Notes: generated from the letters alone by a model not told the origin. A DNA stretch of 64,000 nt from Diplonema papillatum (GCA_030068145.1 JAPJBO010000032.1:434001-498000); one strand, 5' to 3'. Counted from the first letter of the stretch, positions 22,923-35,848 are shown. Translations and numbers: made by a program.

Positions 22923-24065
22923 ATGGAGGCCTTGGCCCCTAAATCTCCTCTGTGCAGAAATGATTCGTTCTATGATGAGACATGGGTATGTTGTTTGTTG
23001 CCAGTCCCAAGCACTAGCTTCCAGCCGACCAACCGACAAATACGAATTGGAAACCACGCGGCGAGTCTATGGAACAAAAATCGACGAATCATTCCCCATG
23101 AGTCAGAAAACGAAGTGTCAATCTCACAGACATCGGTTGCAAAAAATACCTGCTTTGAAGTTCCTCTGTGCTGCATTGCTTGTTGCGTGAGTCACGTGGA
23201 CATTGCAGTAAAAAGCGTGAAAGCAATCGTACGTTCCCACAAAGAGAATTCAATCGCGATCAATATTTCTTTTTGAACGCAACAGACGCGGGAAATGATT
23301 GAGCGGCTGGAGGCCAGCCAAACGCAGGCGCGGAACTTCATCGTCGTCCTGCAGCAGATGCAGCGTATGAAGCTCGAGAATTACGCCGACGAGGTCGGGC
23401 TGCATGCCGCGTGCCAGACGTACCTGCGAGGCGACAAGGCGCGGACACCGACCAGGTACGCCACGATTGACAGCTTCCCGGACTCGCCGACGGCTCGAAC
23501 CCCCCTGTCGATCGCGGCCACCCGCGTCTCGTTCCCTGAGGAACCTCCAGCCGACACGCAAGATGCCGACAACTCGTGGCGGGCGTCCATCTGCAGCAGC
23601 TTGAGCAGCTACACAGAACGGCTGTCGCAGCTGGAGGAGAAGCATCGCACCTCGAAGCTGATCCCGATGGCGAGCCCGCTCGTGCTCCCGGCAAAGCTGA
23701 GGCGGAAGGCCAGGGGGTCTGCGGACCCCGCGTCGCCGCGGTCGCCCGTGCACCAGTTCTCGCCCGGCAACCCGCACGCGGCGCCGGCGCGAAGCATCGA
23801 AGACGGCTTCGACCGGACCGAGTCCCCCGCGTCCGTCTCCTCCGACAACGCAGCCCTCGCCTTCAGCGCGCAACTGTTCAACGACTTGGACGACGCCTCG
23901 TACAAACTCGTGGTCACCGACTCGCAGGACGCTGCAACCGTTGCGGCGCTGAAGAAGGCGAAGCGCGTCAGCTGGAACCCGGAGGAAGACGTGAAATACT
24001 TCACGCCAGTCTTGCGGCCCCGGTTCCCCCGGTTGGGAGGACAGGCTTGCAAGGCAGCCGCGTAG
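22923..24065 (+). CDS. Putative protein phosphatase 1 (PP1)-binding protein, two exons
   Basis: Exon 1 (22923-22985) runs from ATG to a GTATGT donor; exon 2 (23286-24065) follows a pyrimidine-rich acceptor; both phase 0, total 843 nt, 280 residues. Residues about 22-60 form a probable coiled coil (start TREMIERLEASQTQ). The middle is disordered, rich in Ser, Pro and Ala. Two PP1-docking motifs are visible: RVSF at about 100 and KRVSW at about 247; the second is followed by NPEEDVKYF, recalling the extended W-x-EE...YF pattern next to the docking site of PNUTS-type regulators. PP1 binding is inferred from motif only; RVxF-like strings also occur by chance. Exon 1 is short, and coding in exon 2 is much better supported than its link to exon 1. 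No neighbour suggests a pathway. Confidence 0.62.
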
Positions 24066-25212
24066 CTGGCACAAACAAGTAGATGTTTTTTTGTCACGCG
24101 GTTCAAAACATCCAGCGTATAGTTGGAACTTGATAGAAGGCCCACAATGGCCTCGGGTCCCCAGGAAGACAGTGTACCAAAACGTCAGTGCGCAACGCGT
24201 GTTCCTTTTCAGCTGCAGCGAACACCGCCGTTACGCGCTAGGAGCCTAGTGCGAGGGAACCGCGCGAGCCACTTACCAACAAAGATCTGATACAGAGGTC
24301 TGGCGCCATCATCGCTGCAGCCGACGTGTACATCAGCCGCTGACGACGATAAAGGTTGTCCACCATTGCATCTCTTGCTGTTCTTGAAAGGCAGCTCGCT
24401 CATTGGGACGGTCCAGGGTCGACACCGGCGCCGAGAAAGAAAAAGGCGCTCTATTCCACGCTCTCGTTGCAAGGCGCGGTCTTCTGAATGTAAAAGAAAA
24501 TGTAATGTATAATGTTCGGTTGCTAGACGCTTCAGCGGGCCTGGCAAAGCACTCGCTTCCCCGCACGAACCCCGCTTGTGACAGTACGGTCTTCGGAGTT
24601 CCTTCCACTCCTCATATTTTTTTAGCAGTACTGATGCAGCGAGGGGTACAAACTATCAGTCTCGAAACTAACCGCAAACTGCTAACATAGGCGGTGCACG
24701 CGGACTGATCGCCTGTCGTTTCGTTTGTCGGTGCAGAAGCCGAGCTCCGTAAATGCTTGTCCCGGGTTTACTTGAATACTTTTTGGCCTTAGGCCCGCCG
24801 GCTGCACGCGTCCGAAGTTTGTTTAGATGCTTGAGCCTGTCAGATTCGTCGTTGCACGACCTTCGGAAGGAGCCCTCGAGTAAAGAAAAATAAACGTTCA
24901 GTGGGAGTGAGATGTTGTTGACCACATTTGGTCTGTATCCTCGTATCTCCAACTAGAATAGGCACCGCGAAATGGGAGTTTTCATGAAATCCGAGAGAAG
25001 AAGAATGGAAAAAAAGTTTGAAATATAACCCGGAATTCCAAGCGAACTATAAACAGAATCCACACACAGCCTCAATGGCCAACCGGAGACCCTTAAACAC
25101 CGAACCTCTAAACCACAATAAACGCGAATATTCGAAAAGTCGGTACACACAACAAGACGTTGGACAAAGATCAGAAGAGGGACAAATCGCCAGATACCCT
25201 TTGGTTTTCTAA

Positions 25213-25416
25213 GCTCATCTCCCCTCGGCCTTCAGCATCTTGAAAAAGAAAAGCAGCATATACTGCTGGCAGACGACGCGACGCACAATGATGTGTCTGA
25301 CATCATGGAAGCATACCCACAAGACCAACCACATGTGAAGCGTCTCCTCGAAGACTTTGCGACAAAACGAAGGCCCACAATCCTCCACGTGGCCAGGCGT
25401 GTGAAGGCGCTTATGT
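25213..25416 (+). pseudogene. Coding-like fragment without start codon
   Basis: 68 codons (67 sense codons plus the TGA) with protein-like composition, including DDATHNDVSDIMEAYPQDQP and a basic C-terminus. No ATG at its start, no matching upstream exon and no recognised family. It could be a terminal exon or the remnant of a mobile-element gene. Confidence 0.3.
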
Positions 25417-25674
25417 GATAACCCGCTCGTTGGACATCCCTTGTTTTGAGATATCTCAATTAGTGCTTGCTTGTGTATTTTGTGTGTACAGGGAGTATTG
25501 ACAGTGAAAAAGGCGACTAGAGGAAAGGAGAAAGGCATAAGGAGAGTGGACATTGGGCGGCCGACAAAAGAAAAAAAATACGCTAACCAAACAACTTCCG
25601 CCGGTAGAAAACTTGCCAAAAGAAATCAACTGCCTTCGGATAGGCTAGTCTGACACTAGTTCAGGGGACTTTAA

Positions 25675-25712
25675 AACCCCGGTGTCCCGGTGTCAGACAC
25701 CGGGAAAACCCG
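25675..25712. repeat. Short nested inverted repeat around CCGGTGTC
   Basis: 'cccggtgtcagacaccggg' is a 19-nt inverted repeat, preceded by another 'ccggtgtc' and followed by 'cccggtgtgtc'. Related in sequence to the arms of the element at 30306-30520. Confidence 0.55.
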
Positions 25713-25794
25713 GTGTGTCAAAAAAAGAGGGGGAAAAAAAAAAGTCAGAAAATTTCTGGGAAAAAGAAATTTCCAGATTTCTGTTTCGTCACTG

Positions 25795-26215
25795 TGTAGG
25801 CTGGAAATTTTCTCGTGGACACTACCGGCGGAAATTTCTTTTCGTGACGGAAACCTGATGGAAATGTTCTCGTGAAAACTACTGGTGGTAATTTTCTCGA
25901 GGCGAAAGCTACTGGCGGAAATTTCTCTCGTGGCGGAAACCTGGTGGAAATGTTCTCGTGGAAACTACTGGCGGAAATTTCTTTGTGGAATACTGTTGGT
26001 GGAAATTTTCTCAAAACTGATGGAAATTTCTCATGGCAGAAACCACCGGCGGAAATATCTTTCACGGGAAGCTTGGCGGAAAACTTTTCGAACAGAAATT
26101 ATTGGTGGAAATGTTTTTCAACGGAACCCATCGGTGGAAATTTCTCGTGGCAGAAACCTGAGAACCTGATGGAAATCTTCTCATAGCAGAAGTTTCTTTC
26201 ATGGAAAACTGTTTT
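25795..26215 (+). repeat. Degenerate tandem array, units of about 25-50 bp
   Basis: Recurring 'ggcggaaatttctcgtgg' and 'cggaaacctg' blocks, over ten diverged copies. Because few stops arise in the unit, long open frames appear on both strands; I treat these as artefacts of the repeat. Confidence 0.75.
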
Positions 26216-26258
26216 GCGATCTTCGTACTTAGCTGGCTGGCCAGAAATGCGCCAAAAA

Positions 26259-26600
26259 AATTTCCGCGCCTGCGGCGCAGCTATTTTAGCTGAGTATCTT
26301 TTCCGTAATGAGGCTATCGCATTGTTTGCTCATTCTGTTCACAGTGTTCCACCGCGGCAGGCAATGCAGGGGCGTTGTGCAGGACGAAAACCTGCTGCAG
26401 CCGGTGAACAGCCAACGTGTTTCCGTCCATCTGTTTAGCTGTAGGTGCGACCGTCAAAATTTCCGCGCCTGCGGCGCAGGTTAAGTTGACATGTCATCCG
26501 ATCTAGTTGTGATGAGCCACCCTACCGCCCATCTACTTTGATCCGTAGTGCGACCGTTTAAAAGTTTCCGCGCCTGCGGCGCAGGGCTCCTTTAAGAAAC
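26259..26600 (+). repeat. Repeats headed by TTTCCGCGCCTGCGGCGC
   Basis: The 18-bp core occurs at about 26262, 26463 and 26568, each after an A-run ('aaaa(g)tttccgcg'), with unrelated or diverged DNA between. The same core recurs at about 44061 and 44297. Confidence 0.7.
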
Positions 26601-29600
26601 ACAAAACCGCCACAAGAAGAGTTGCTGGGTCGGTGTTCCGGAGTTTAACGCTGGTTCAATCGTGCACCAGAGGCGGCACACGCACGCAGAAGCCAAAAGG
26701 TGGCTCGCCACCACAAAATATATCGTTGCGCGGGCAGGTCTCCCCCCACCCGAAGCGTCAACACAGCCTACAGTGCGGGCCGGGGCTACAGTAGGGGTGG
26801 GGGTGACTCACCGCTGAATGCCGTGTGATTCCCCAAAACCCCGGTTTAGAGCGTAGATTTTTGTCCCAAGGCGCCCAAGTGTTGGAAAAAAAAAAACTTG
26901 ACCTCACACCTGGTTTTTTGGCTGACACCGGGTTTTCCGCTCCAACCCCCAAACTTTTAAAGACCCCTGGCGGGCCCTGCACTAGTTGTCGTCGGAAAAA
27001 AAAAAAAGGCAGACCGATATATACCGGAGCAACACCGAACGAAGTTTTTGGCCGAGAGTCTTGCTCTGGTAAATGTGATATCCAAATCAAAGCAGCGGCT
27101 TTGTCAAAAAGTACGCAAACGTTTTGGGATCACGGCGCGAATTGTCTGTACTCAAGAGGGGGGGTTACGGAAACCTGACCCGTGCTGCAACCCGAGACTT
27201 AACGCAGGCACAACACACGGATTTCACGATTTCACAGCATATCTTTCCATTGTCACCCTGGAGCTCGAAAAGTCGACAGTGCCGTGGCCGCCCGCTTCCT
27301 TCCAGGCCAGGCATTTGGGTATAGTTTTGACTGAAGTGTTCATAAAACACCCGGCTTTCGGGATTTGTCCGATCTTGCCACGAATGTCTGATCGTCATTA
27401 TTGACGACCTTTTGACGTTCGAGGGCGGCAATGAAAAGATGTGCTTCGCATGATGAATCTTTCCTTGGAAGTTTTTGGTGCCTCCAGGCAAATTCCGGTT
27501 AAACCGGGCATGTATGTCCGGTTCGTCGGAGTTGGGTCAAGGTCTTTGTCAAACTAAATTCCCCGAACCTCTCCACCCGCTCGTGTCTCTTCGGCCAACT
27601 GGAAACTTTAAACACCGGCCTTCTATACCACAAAGTCACCAACTTGCGCTAAACTAAGTAATCTTTCGGACGATTCCAAATCGAAATTGTATTAACACAA
27701 ACAGCTTCCTCCACCCGCAGCCACTTCCGCATTCTGCAGGAGAAATTTGTCCTTGAAGGGTTCAACCGGCCCAATTAGGGCTGACCATCTGCGCTGACGA
27801 GAGCTTGTTTACCATTCAACATTCATGAGGCATCGTAGTAGATTGTCCCAGAAGTCTTTTCTCCCCGCGTTCCTCCCAATTACAGAGAGAAGCAAAAGTG
27901 GCGCTCGTTTACCATTTTATTGCGCACATGTTCGTGACAAGATTTGGCCCCGATGAAGCTGAGGTAGTGTGAGAGCCTCCCATGGGTTTAGTCCAAAAGT
28001 CCTGTCAGCCGGGCGCATTGGGAGGGTGGTAATTTGAGACTGGCTTACTGGTCAGACGCTTCGCCAGGAAAATTGTCGTTGTAGTTCCTCTTCCAGGAAT
28101 ATTCGTATGAGCCTCTTTGCACAGTCAATGATAAAAAGAGTCCTTTGGAACCGCAAGGCTTCCAACACTATAAAGAATAGGTAGAAACGAAGGGGCTTGC
28201 AGTTCATACACTCAATTAGACATTGCCAAATTGTGAGAGATCGCCACTGGCCACAACTTAGCTTGTTCCGAAGGTTCGAACTTCCTGTTGAGCTAAGTGA
28301 AGTTCAGACCGTGCATTCTTTCGCAATTCCATCATAATCATTAACTTACATTTAGTGCCGCGGTTGGCCAGACGAGCCATCATTTTCCAAAAAATTCCCC
28401 CCCACGACTCCCCACGTTTTCAAGCAAAAAAACAACCCCTGTGCTCTTAACCAGACTCACCATGCTGTCCAGTTTAGTTCCACGTTGATGTTGATCCGCC
28501 TGTGTCCGTGGCTTAAGGACGGTCCAAACCTAAGATCTTTTCCCCAATCCGCTTCTTGGGACTGCTCGAGTGAAGGAACCATACACAGTCCCCTGACAGC
28601 GAATCAGACTCTCGTTGTGTGCGTACGACAAAGGGTTCGCCGGCACATGAGGCACAACGTTTTCAACGTTTTCTGTTTTACCGTACCATCAAGCGGAATG
28701 AAACGGCAACAGACTCTTATGTTCGGTTCGGAGAGGGAGCATGCGAAACGGTTTGCGCAGCTATCATGACCTTACTGCCAGAAAAGAAAGTAGAAGGCAG
28801 AAAAAAAGCTCAGGGGACTTGCATCGGGTAATGATCCTGCTGCTAACACTCCGGCTTTGGTAATGAGGTCCTCCGAAGGTGTCAGTGTGTCTATGAGTGT
28901 GCCCGTCAATGTGTCCGTGATTGTGTCTGCAGCCCAAAAAATGCGCCCTATTTTTGTTAATCTTTTATTTTCGTTCTCCCCGTACCTCAGTAGGGCATTG
29001 AGTAGGGTTTCTGAAGAATGATTCGCGCCCTTGAGCGCCCACTGCGTGCTGATAAAGTGATTTTTGCAGGCCAGATCAAGCAAATAGCCTGGCTTCCAAC
29101 AGGGTATCTGTGTTTTTTTGAGGTCATCTTTCATACGTACGGAAGTACTGGTCCGTTCCGCCTACGCGGTGCGTCTCTGTTTCAGTCGCCCTACTTGGGG
29201 AGTCTTACACTCCCTTTAACATGCCTGAACGGCAGTGTTCTGCCAAGCAGTTTCCCACCCCCGCCCCTCGCCCAATGCTAGCCAGCGCAGTCAGACTGCC
29301 AATCGAGTGCGCTTTCGCCGTGATTTGACCAAAACGGTCCAGTGTTGCACATCCGACCTTCGGTGGAAACAGCAGCCGATGTCCGAGCCGGCTTGAAGTT
29401 CCCCGAGCACGAACGAAGAAAAAGGCAACGTGCTGATGTCCATTTCTTCGAAACACTTAAACGAAGGAACTTCGGACAGCCAGCTACTGGTTCCATGAGT
29501 CATTCGCCTTCTAGGTCCAGCTTTGACGAGCGATTGGCGCCAGCATTTCCCCCTGATTAGTCCAATCCATGCCGATTCATGTTTCCTCGATGTTTCGGCT

Positions 29601-30305
29601 CCAACAAGCGTACTCGACTTGGACGGGGAAGCTCCTAAAAATCTCAGAACGTACACTCGAGTGGCCCAGGCCGACCGCGCTGCTGCAGTACAAACGCAAG
29701 CTTAAAGAAAAGAAAAGGCTCGCCGCCAGACACGAAACAATTCGACCGTACAATACTTGGCCGAGACGATACCAAGAGAACAGAATATTTACGGGGAATG
29801 AACGAGCTTGTCTTTGTGCACACGCGAATTGGTAACAATTGCAATACCACGACTTGGCAGTTCCTATTGCCCTCCGCGCGTTCGAGCCCGCCGCGTCGTG
29901 TGGCTATTGTTTTGACAGAGGCCACCAGCTCCCCCGCCAGCCCCGAGATACGTGGAAACCTCGGCTGCTCAACACTGTGCAACTACCGCCAGACTGCAAT
30001 ATTCAAATTCAAGGTGACCTGCCCTACATCCCGTTGCTCTCAGCACGAAGTGGCACGCAAGTCGTATTCTCGTTAACGAATCGTGTTCTCGTCTCAGAAT
30101 ATCTGCTAAACGCATATGAGAGTTTAGGCCGCCCGCCCCCTTATGGCAACTGCCCTGTGGGGGTAGGAACTCCTGAAAGTTAGAGAGGCCACTACCAGAG
30201 GATACGTCGCGCGAAATCATAATACCGTATATTTATTGTCTGATTACTTCTTGCTGCTTTCTGAACGTTTTGCGTCGAGTTGTACCGTAATTGGATTATT
30301 GTTGA

Positions 30306-30520
30306 ACCCGTAAAACCTGGGACACCCCCAAAAATGAGGCTGGGTGTCCCAGATTTTATCCGGTTCGGCATTTCTTCGGGGTTTGTGACTTTGCGTACTT
30401 TGCAGAATATCGCGACCCTGGTGCTTGCCCTAGACGCCGCTGTCGCAGGAGGCTGCAGGACCACCACTGGTGCAGTCACGCAGGAGACTAGACCCCCCGG
30501 TGTCCCAGGTTTTACCCGGT
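30306..30520. mobile_element. About 215-bp TIR element (MITE-like)
   Basis: Left arm 'acccgtaaaacctgggacac' and right arm 'ggtgtcccaggttttacccg' are near-perfect inverted copies. A second internal 'gggtgtcccagattttatcc' lies beside the left arm. No ORF of note. Confidence 0.55.
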
Positions 30521-30590
30521 CTATCATTTACCCGTTCCAGCTTTAGTCCAGTTCAACATTATTCCATGGTATTATTATAATATAACATAC

Positions 30591-31670
30591 ATGTAACCCC
30601 CGACAAATTTGTCGGGGAAAATCGGGGAAGATCAGGGAAAATCGGGGAAAATCGGGGGCTAAAAAACCCCCGATATTTAAAATCGGGGGAAATCGGGGGG
30701 GTTTCACTGTAGTGCACCGGCAGGGAAAAAAGTTTGTTTCGGCCCATTGGCATGACTACCAATTGAAAGGCTGAGAAAGAAAATAGATTTGAGAAATGGC
30801 GAACGAACGGAAAAAGAAATGTTAGGCGAGGCACGTCTTGTGCGACCGAGTATTTCGCTCAACGCCCGCGCTTCCTTGACAACTGCCGTGTTGGCTTTCG
30901 GACTGCTTTTAGTTGCGCGGGCTTTCGGTTCGACGCTGCGCTGCTTCCAACTCTTCATCGATTGTTGTGTCTTCAATAGGCGCCCAGCTTCTTCTTTTTA
31001 GCACTCTTCTTTTCTGCGGGGCCGTCCTGGGGCCGGTCAGTCAGAAGAGGTGTCCCGGCAGTTTGTGCAGTGGGCCGGCAGTGCTAAGCACCCGCGGTAC
31101 AGCCCACGACTATTGGGCATCCTACACGGGGAGCATCCGGCACTGCAGTGCTTCGCTAAAATGTGTCTCAAGCTTTCACCGACCGTCACACACGTGGATT
31201 CGGCCTTCAGTACACTGAACAGACTCGGAGAGAATAAAAGACGCCGCCGGGTCAAGCCGGGGATCATCGCAATGCGCGCGGCACTGATGGTGAATGGCGA
31301 TGTCGCAGGTGGGATTCGCGAGAAGATGGTTGAGTGCCATGAGACATCTTCAGAGGAGTCGGACTTGGTGAGTAGGTGTCATGGCCCTAAGAAATAGCCG
31401 GAGAAAAATTATTCTGAGAGTATCCCAGTTTCGAAACACGTCGAAGTAGTTATTTAATGCGATGTATGCACTTGTTTTCCCATCTCTTTGCCTTGCAGAC
31501 AGGTAGAGTCCAACTATAAATACCCCCGATTTTCCCCGATTTTCCACCCATTTCCCCCGATTTCCTTACCGAGTTTCCCCCGATAACCCCGATTTCCCCC
31601 CGATTTCTGCTGAGCCATCAGACCCCCGATTTTCCCCGATTTCCCCCGACAAATTTGTCGGGGGTTACAT
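30591..31670 (+). mobile_element. Decayed hAT-superfamily transposon, 1.08 kb
   Basis: Terminal inverted repeats of at least 27 bp: left 30591-30617 and right 31644-31670, each with a perfect palindrome (ccgacaaatttgtcgg). Inside each arm lie several 'aaaatcgggg' subterminal motifs. The interior keeps a transposase fragment. No convincing 8-bp target-site duplication is visible in the flanks. Confidence 0.65.
31050..31397 (+). pseudogene. hAT transposase C-terminal dimerisation-domain fragment
   Basis: About 115 residues resemble the hAT dimerisation region: a 'HPALQCFAKMCLKLSPT' segment (position of P-x-L...A...L.I.P), then 'SAFSTLNRLGENKRRRRVKP' (position of the conserved FS and R-x-R-L) and 'IAMRAALMVNGD'. 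No start codon and no catalytic part; a broken copy. Confidence 0.65.
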
Positions 31671-34500
31671 TTATGATATAATATTGCCTGTTTCCCTTTT
31701 ACCTTCCTGGGCAATGAGGTTCGAAGAGCTTGTTTCTACACGAGTCTGACCAGCGGTGGCACTACGGGTGCTCGCCTCTTTCTGCTGCCCGTGTAGCAAA
31801 GAAAAAACCCTTGTCTGCCTCACCGTCGGCGATTGAACAAAATATGCGGTGTGGGGTGTGTCGTCTTTCGCTTGCGGAGAAATAAGTTAGGAAAAAGAAA
31901 TCGAAAGAAGAACACAAAGCAAAAGCTGTGTGTCCGTCTTTGTCGTTCACCGCGCGTGGCTTCCAGAGCTTGAATAGCAAACGAACGAACGAAAGGTTCC
32001 TTTCTTTCCATCAAAAAGGAGGAAGCGTTACGAAAACAACACGTAAGCAAGTTCCCAGGCGCACAAACAATACCCAGTACTTGCCAACATACTCTGCTCG
32101 TGTATCTACATCTCTATCAATGCCTTGCGAAAAAGCATCCAATTGCCGGCGGTCACCCAGAGACTCTAAAACGCGAAAAATCATGCGAACCTTTAAAAAA
32201 AGGAACGCGTGTGCGAGCTGGCTGCTGAACGGCGAAGGTCTTGACCGAGTGCAATTGGGCTAACAGGGCCCGGATATAAAGGAACAGTTGGCGAAGACCT
32301 CTTGTTTGCTACCGACGATTACGGGAGTCGGCGGCAAACGAATCTGAAGACTCCCAGCGTCAACCTTCCTTCGTGAAAAAATAAAAGCGAGCAATGTTGC
32401 GTCGTCTGTGTTAGCTTGCTAGCCGAGCTGAGAGAATGACTGAGCAGGCACAGTTGGTACCGACCAATTCTCATTGCTCATGCTAGAAGCCCAACGCACA
32501 GGGCTGAGCAATGGGGCCGGAGTCATCAATTGATATCACCACGAGACTTCAAAAGCCCGGAGTTACAAAAGCGGGCTTTCACTCTACCGATGTAGAACTC
32601 TAGTAGGAGCCTTTGCCCATCAATTCATTCTGCCTTTGCCTGATCTCAGATATTTCATATCCGATTGGTCGCCATCTCCTGATGTGAACGTGAGCCTGTG
32701 TCCTAAACACTACTACGTTGGAAGCTTAACCGAACTCACCGACTTCGAGTGGTGGTGGTTGAAGAGAGAAGCATTCGCCATATTGAGTAGCAAACTGCTC
32801 TTGGTTTCTTAACTTGTCGACAACTATCGGAGATTTAATGTCAGCTAATTTCGTGCAAGCGTCGCAGGAGCGCAACCTACCAAGGTGGCTTGAAATATCG
32901 GGCAGCTCTCCTCCTCCCGAAGGGGTGAGTTTCCGATGAGAATGGAAAGGTCGCTCTGGTCCCGGTCTCTCCCCCCCCAAGGTCTCTGCGTACCACCGCC
33001 TCCAGAGAGAGGTCTAGAGGGGCCGCCCAAGGGCACTGTCGTAATGGATCTGTCCCCCCCTCCTCTTGCTACCGGTGGCCCCAGGCCTGGTCAGTTATTG
33101 TCTGGTAGAGGTCTTCTCCCTGCTGAAGGAAATGGCGTTAGAGCTGCTATGCCTTTCCCCACGTACTCTTCGTCCCATGGTACCGCGTGAATGGCGCGAT
33201 CGGGCCACGGCAGCGCAAGCAGCTAACGGTGGTCGCGCACGCAGCCTGTCTGCACGCGGCCCGCAACCGCAACCGCCATATGGCGGCCACATTCTCCCGT
33301 GCCGTGCGCACACAAAACTACGCATTCTTTTCCTTATTTCGGACGGGGCAAACCGTGTGGTCGAAGACCCGAGCTACCAACGACAACATCGGTGAACTGC
33401 GCGAATGGCGAGGGCTTACAAGCTAGTAGAGAACGTCAGCAGAATACAAAATGTTCAGGAATCATTGGCACGCATAGAGTAGATGCTCCGTCTCGCCGGG
33501 GTCTTGCGGCGTGTTTGATCTTATTTGCAGGTTTGTGTCGACAAAAAAAACAGAGGCAATCACAACATTGCATTTCTTCAGGTGTTCTACAAACAGGCAA
33601 GTATCAAGCAAAACACAACGCAACGAGAGCAAAAGCGCAACTGCTTCGATCTATGCTATGGCAGTGTACTTTTACAAACCTTACCGATCAACCATATTTT
33701 TCCGCGCTTGCCGGGGTGAGAAAGCAATGAGGTCATCGCCTCAGCGTTGTTGTTGGACACTGCCGGCTGCCACTGAAGAGTTGTGCAGGAAGTGGATACT
33801 ACTAAATAATGCAAGAAAAATATATTTCGCAGGCAAAGTTCGTGTGGCTGCTTCTGCTTCCCAGCTTCTTGAAATATATATTTGTGATACGCACCAGCAA
33901 ATGAGTACCGGGCGGCTCCTCTAAGTTTTCTTTCTGTTCCATTTTCGAAACTGCCTGCTGGAAGTTTGCGTCGTGGAAAAACGGCCTTCCTTCTTTTCCT
34001 TTTTCTCTGAAAACCTTGTTCAAATCCTTGTTTTGAATCAGCACCTCGTGGTATTAGCCATTTCGAAGTGCGAAGGAGGAGATGTACCCATCATACTTTC
34101 ATAACAGGTAGGATCTGTGATGTAGCAGTGTGCGGTACCTCCGACTTTTCATTTGTCTGTTGATCCCTCCCTTGGTATTCCGGCCATGGATACGTTTTTC
34201 TCTTTCAGAGGATGAGGGCATTTCTTTACGAAAAATGAGACTTTTCTTGTGTAAAAGTTGCCGTATATGACACAGTGGGTTTACGCAGACGAAGGTACGA
34301 GACTCGATGTCACTCAGGACACCACGCGCAGTAGGAGAGCATCATGGCCACCAGCTGCGTTCACGTATCTAGTTTAGTTTTTTTCCGAGTCTACGGGTTA
34401 GGTAAATTTGGAATTCTCAAATTTAGCTGTCTAGCGAGATATCTCGCTTTTCTGGGGCAGGCCGTTGGATACCTTTCTGTACCGCAAAAAAACGCAATAC
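31671..34500. other. Intergenic spacer without recognised genes
   Basis: Mixed-composition DNA. A GC-rich stretch (32.93-33.42 kb) has overlapping open frames on both strands but no motif or splice support; 33.5-34.1 kb likewise. Confidence 0.5.
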
Positions 34501-34514
34501 TTTAATATCCACCC

Positions 34515-34612
34515 GGAGGGCTCCTTGGCGCGGCCGGAAGTACCGGACGTTCTGACCCACGGGTTTGGGGTTCGGACCCCGCTGCGCGTGTTTTTTTTTG
34601 TATAAGCACCTG
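34515..34612 (+). repeat. tRNA-like Pol III module (SINE fragment candidate)
   Basis: A T-arm-like B box (ggggttcggacccc at about 34569-34582) is followed by a run of nine T (Pol III terminator), and an A-box-like 'tggcgcggccgg' lies about 40 nt upstream. The 3' side, 'gcacctgctttgtaggaaat', recurs near 6497-6516 within intron 1 of the EF-hand/ART gene, and the 5' side recurs loosely at about 59.74-59.84 kb, so it looks like a dispersed repeat and not a tRNA gene. Confidence 0.4.
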
Positions 34613-35279
34613 CTTTGTAGGAAATGCTTGAGGAGACTGCCAGTTGCGATAGATCAGAGGAGGTAAATGTGCTGTAGCCCACACGAAACACAGGTAAATC
34701 TGGGTTTAGTGGCGGGCGTAAGCGTTCAACAAAAATGCCCAACGCGAAGGCAGGCGGAGTTGCAATGGAGGGGGCCTCCCCTCCCCGGGTACGCGCCCCG
34801 AACTGCCATCAACGTGCCGAACTTAGCATCAAGGTTCAATGGGGTAGAAAGGTTCCGGTTGCACACACACCGGACTGGGAAAAAAGGTTCGGCTAGCACA
34901 AAACGCCGGACTGTGCAACAGGTTTCCTCTAGGTGGTCCTAACCCATGTACTAGTTTTTTGGAACGTGCACAAGCCTTGGCGAGCTATACACGTTCCTAG
35001 ATAGCTGTCCATTGCTGAGCCACATCTAGAAAGACAAGGCGGTAGACAGCGATCCGGGGCGTACCGGCGCTTGGTTTCACCGTGTCAATAGTGGTGTTTC
35101 GAGAGAGGTCCCGCGCGTCGTACACAAAAAAGATGCAGGAAGGGGAAGGAAGTCGCTTAGTACCTAAGACTTTTCCACATCTGTTGAGGCAACGTTAGCA
35201 CTTGCGATCTTCGGCCCTCACGTGCACGTAGAGAGGGCAGTGTCAGCTATGCGGTCATCAACGTCGTTTTCTACCTGGC

Positions 35280-35370
35280 ACCTACTTTTCTGCACTCTGG
35301 GTAGCTACTTTTCTACACTCTGGACCTACTTTTCTACACTCCAGACCTACTCTTCTACACTCCAGGCCGA
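35280..35370 (+). repeat. About 22-bp tandem repeat, 4 copies
   Basis: Units of the form 'acctacttttctacactctg' repeated four times with small changes. Confidence 0.85.
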
Positions 35371-35848
35371 TGCTGTTTTCTAGTATACTGCAGCACAAGA
35401 ACACAGGATTCCAATGAAACAAAACACTGGCATTAGGCCGTGGCATGGCTTGTTTTGAGAGTGAATAGCATGAATCCATGCCGGCAAAATGATGCAGAAA
35501 GGGGCAAGAATAAGTCTAGATGCCTGTGTGGCACGGGTCGGTTCTGAGAGTGAATGGCAGGAAACCGTGCCACCGATGTTGTAGACAGCTGCTGGCTGGG
35601 TGCGACTCCTTTTTGGACCTCACGAACATCACCTGCCCACTGTTGACTTTCTTGCCAAAGTCTCGCAATTTTGGGAGCGGCACGAGGCTTTTGATCAATG
35701 TACTGATGGACAAGTCTTGGGGCTTGACCAGCCGCAAAAACTCTGAATGCTGCTACAGACCGGCCTGAATCATTGTGTTTCCAAAACGTGTGCGCACCCC
35801 TCGAGTTCAGAAAAGACGCGCTCTGCGGTAGAAAACCCATCTTATTCA

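Larger units (their letters stand above)
24066..30305. other. Intergenic repeat-rich spacer
   Basis: Besides the listed repeats and the ORF fragment at 25.2 kb, I see nothing gene-like. 27.0-30.2 kb holds scattered open frames on both strands without motifs, and mononucleotide runs near 26.9 and 27.0 kb. Confidence 0.5.

Noticed and set aside
25745..26169. Overlapping 90-105-residue open frames on both strands
   Set aside because: They follow a degenerate tandem repeat whose unit has few stops; the peptides are simply repetitive.
32726..32980. Minus-strand ORF with scattered Cys/His (possible zinc finger)
   Set aside because: Spacing of Cys and His does not fit a known finger and no neighbouring transposon ends were found.
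34515..34612. Second intact tRNA gene
   Set aside because: The T arm and T-run are good, but no convincing cloverleaf could be folded by eye and flanks recur elsewhere.
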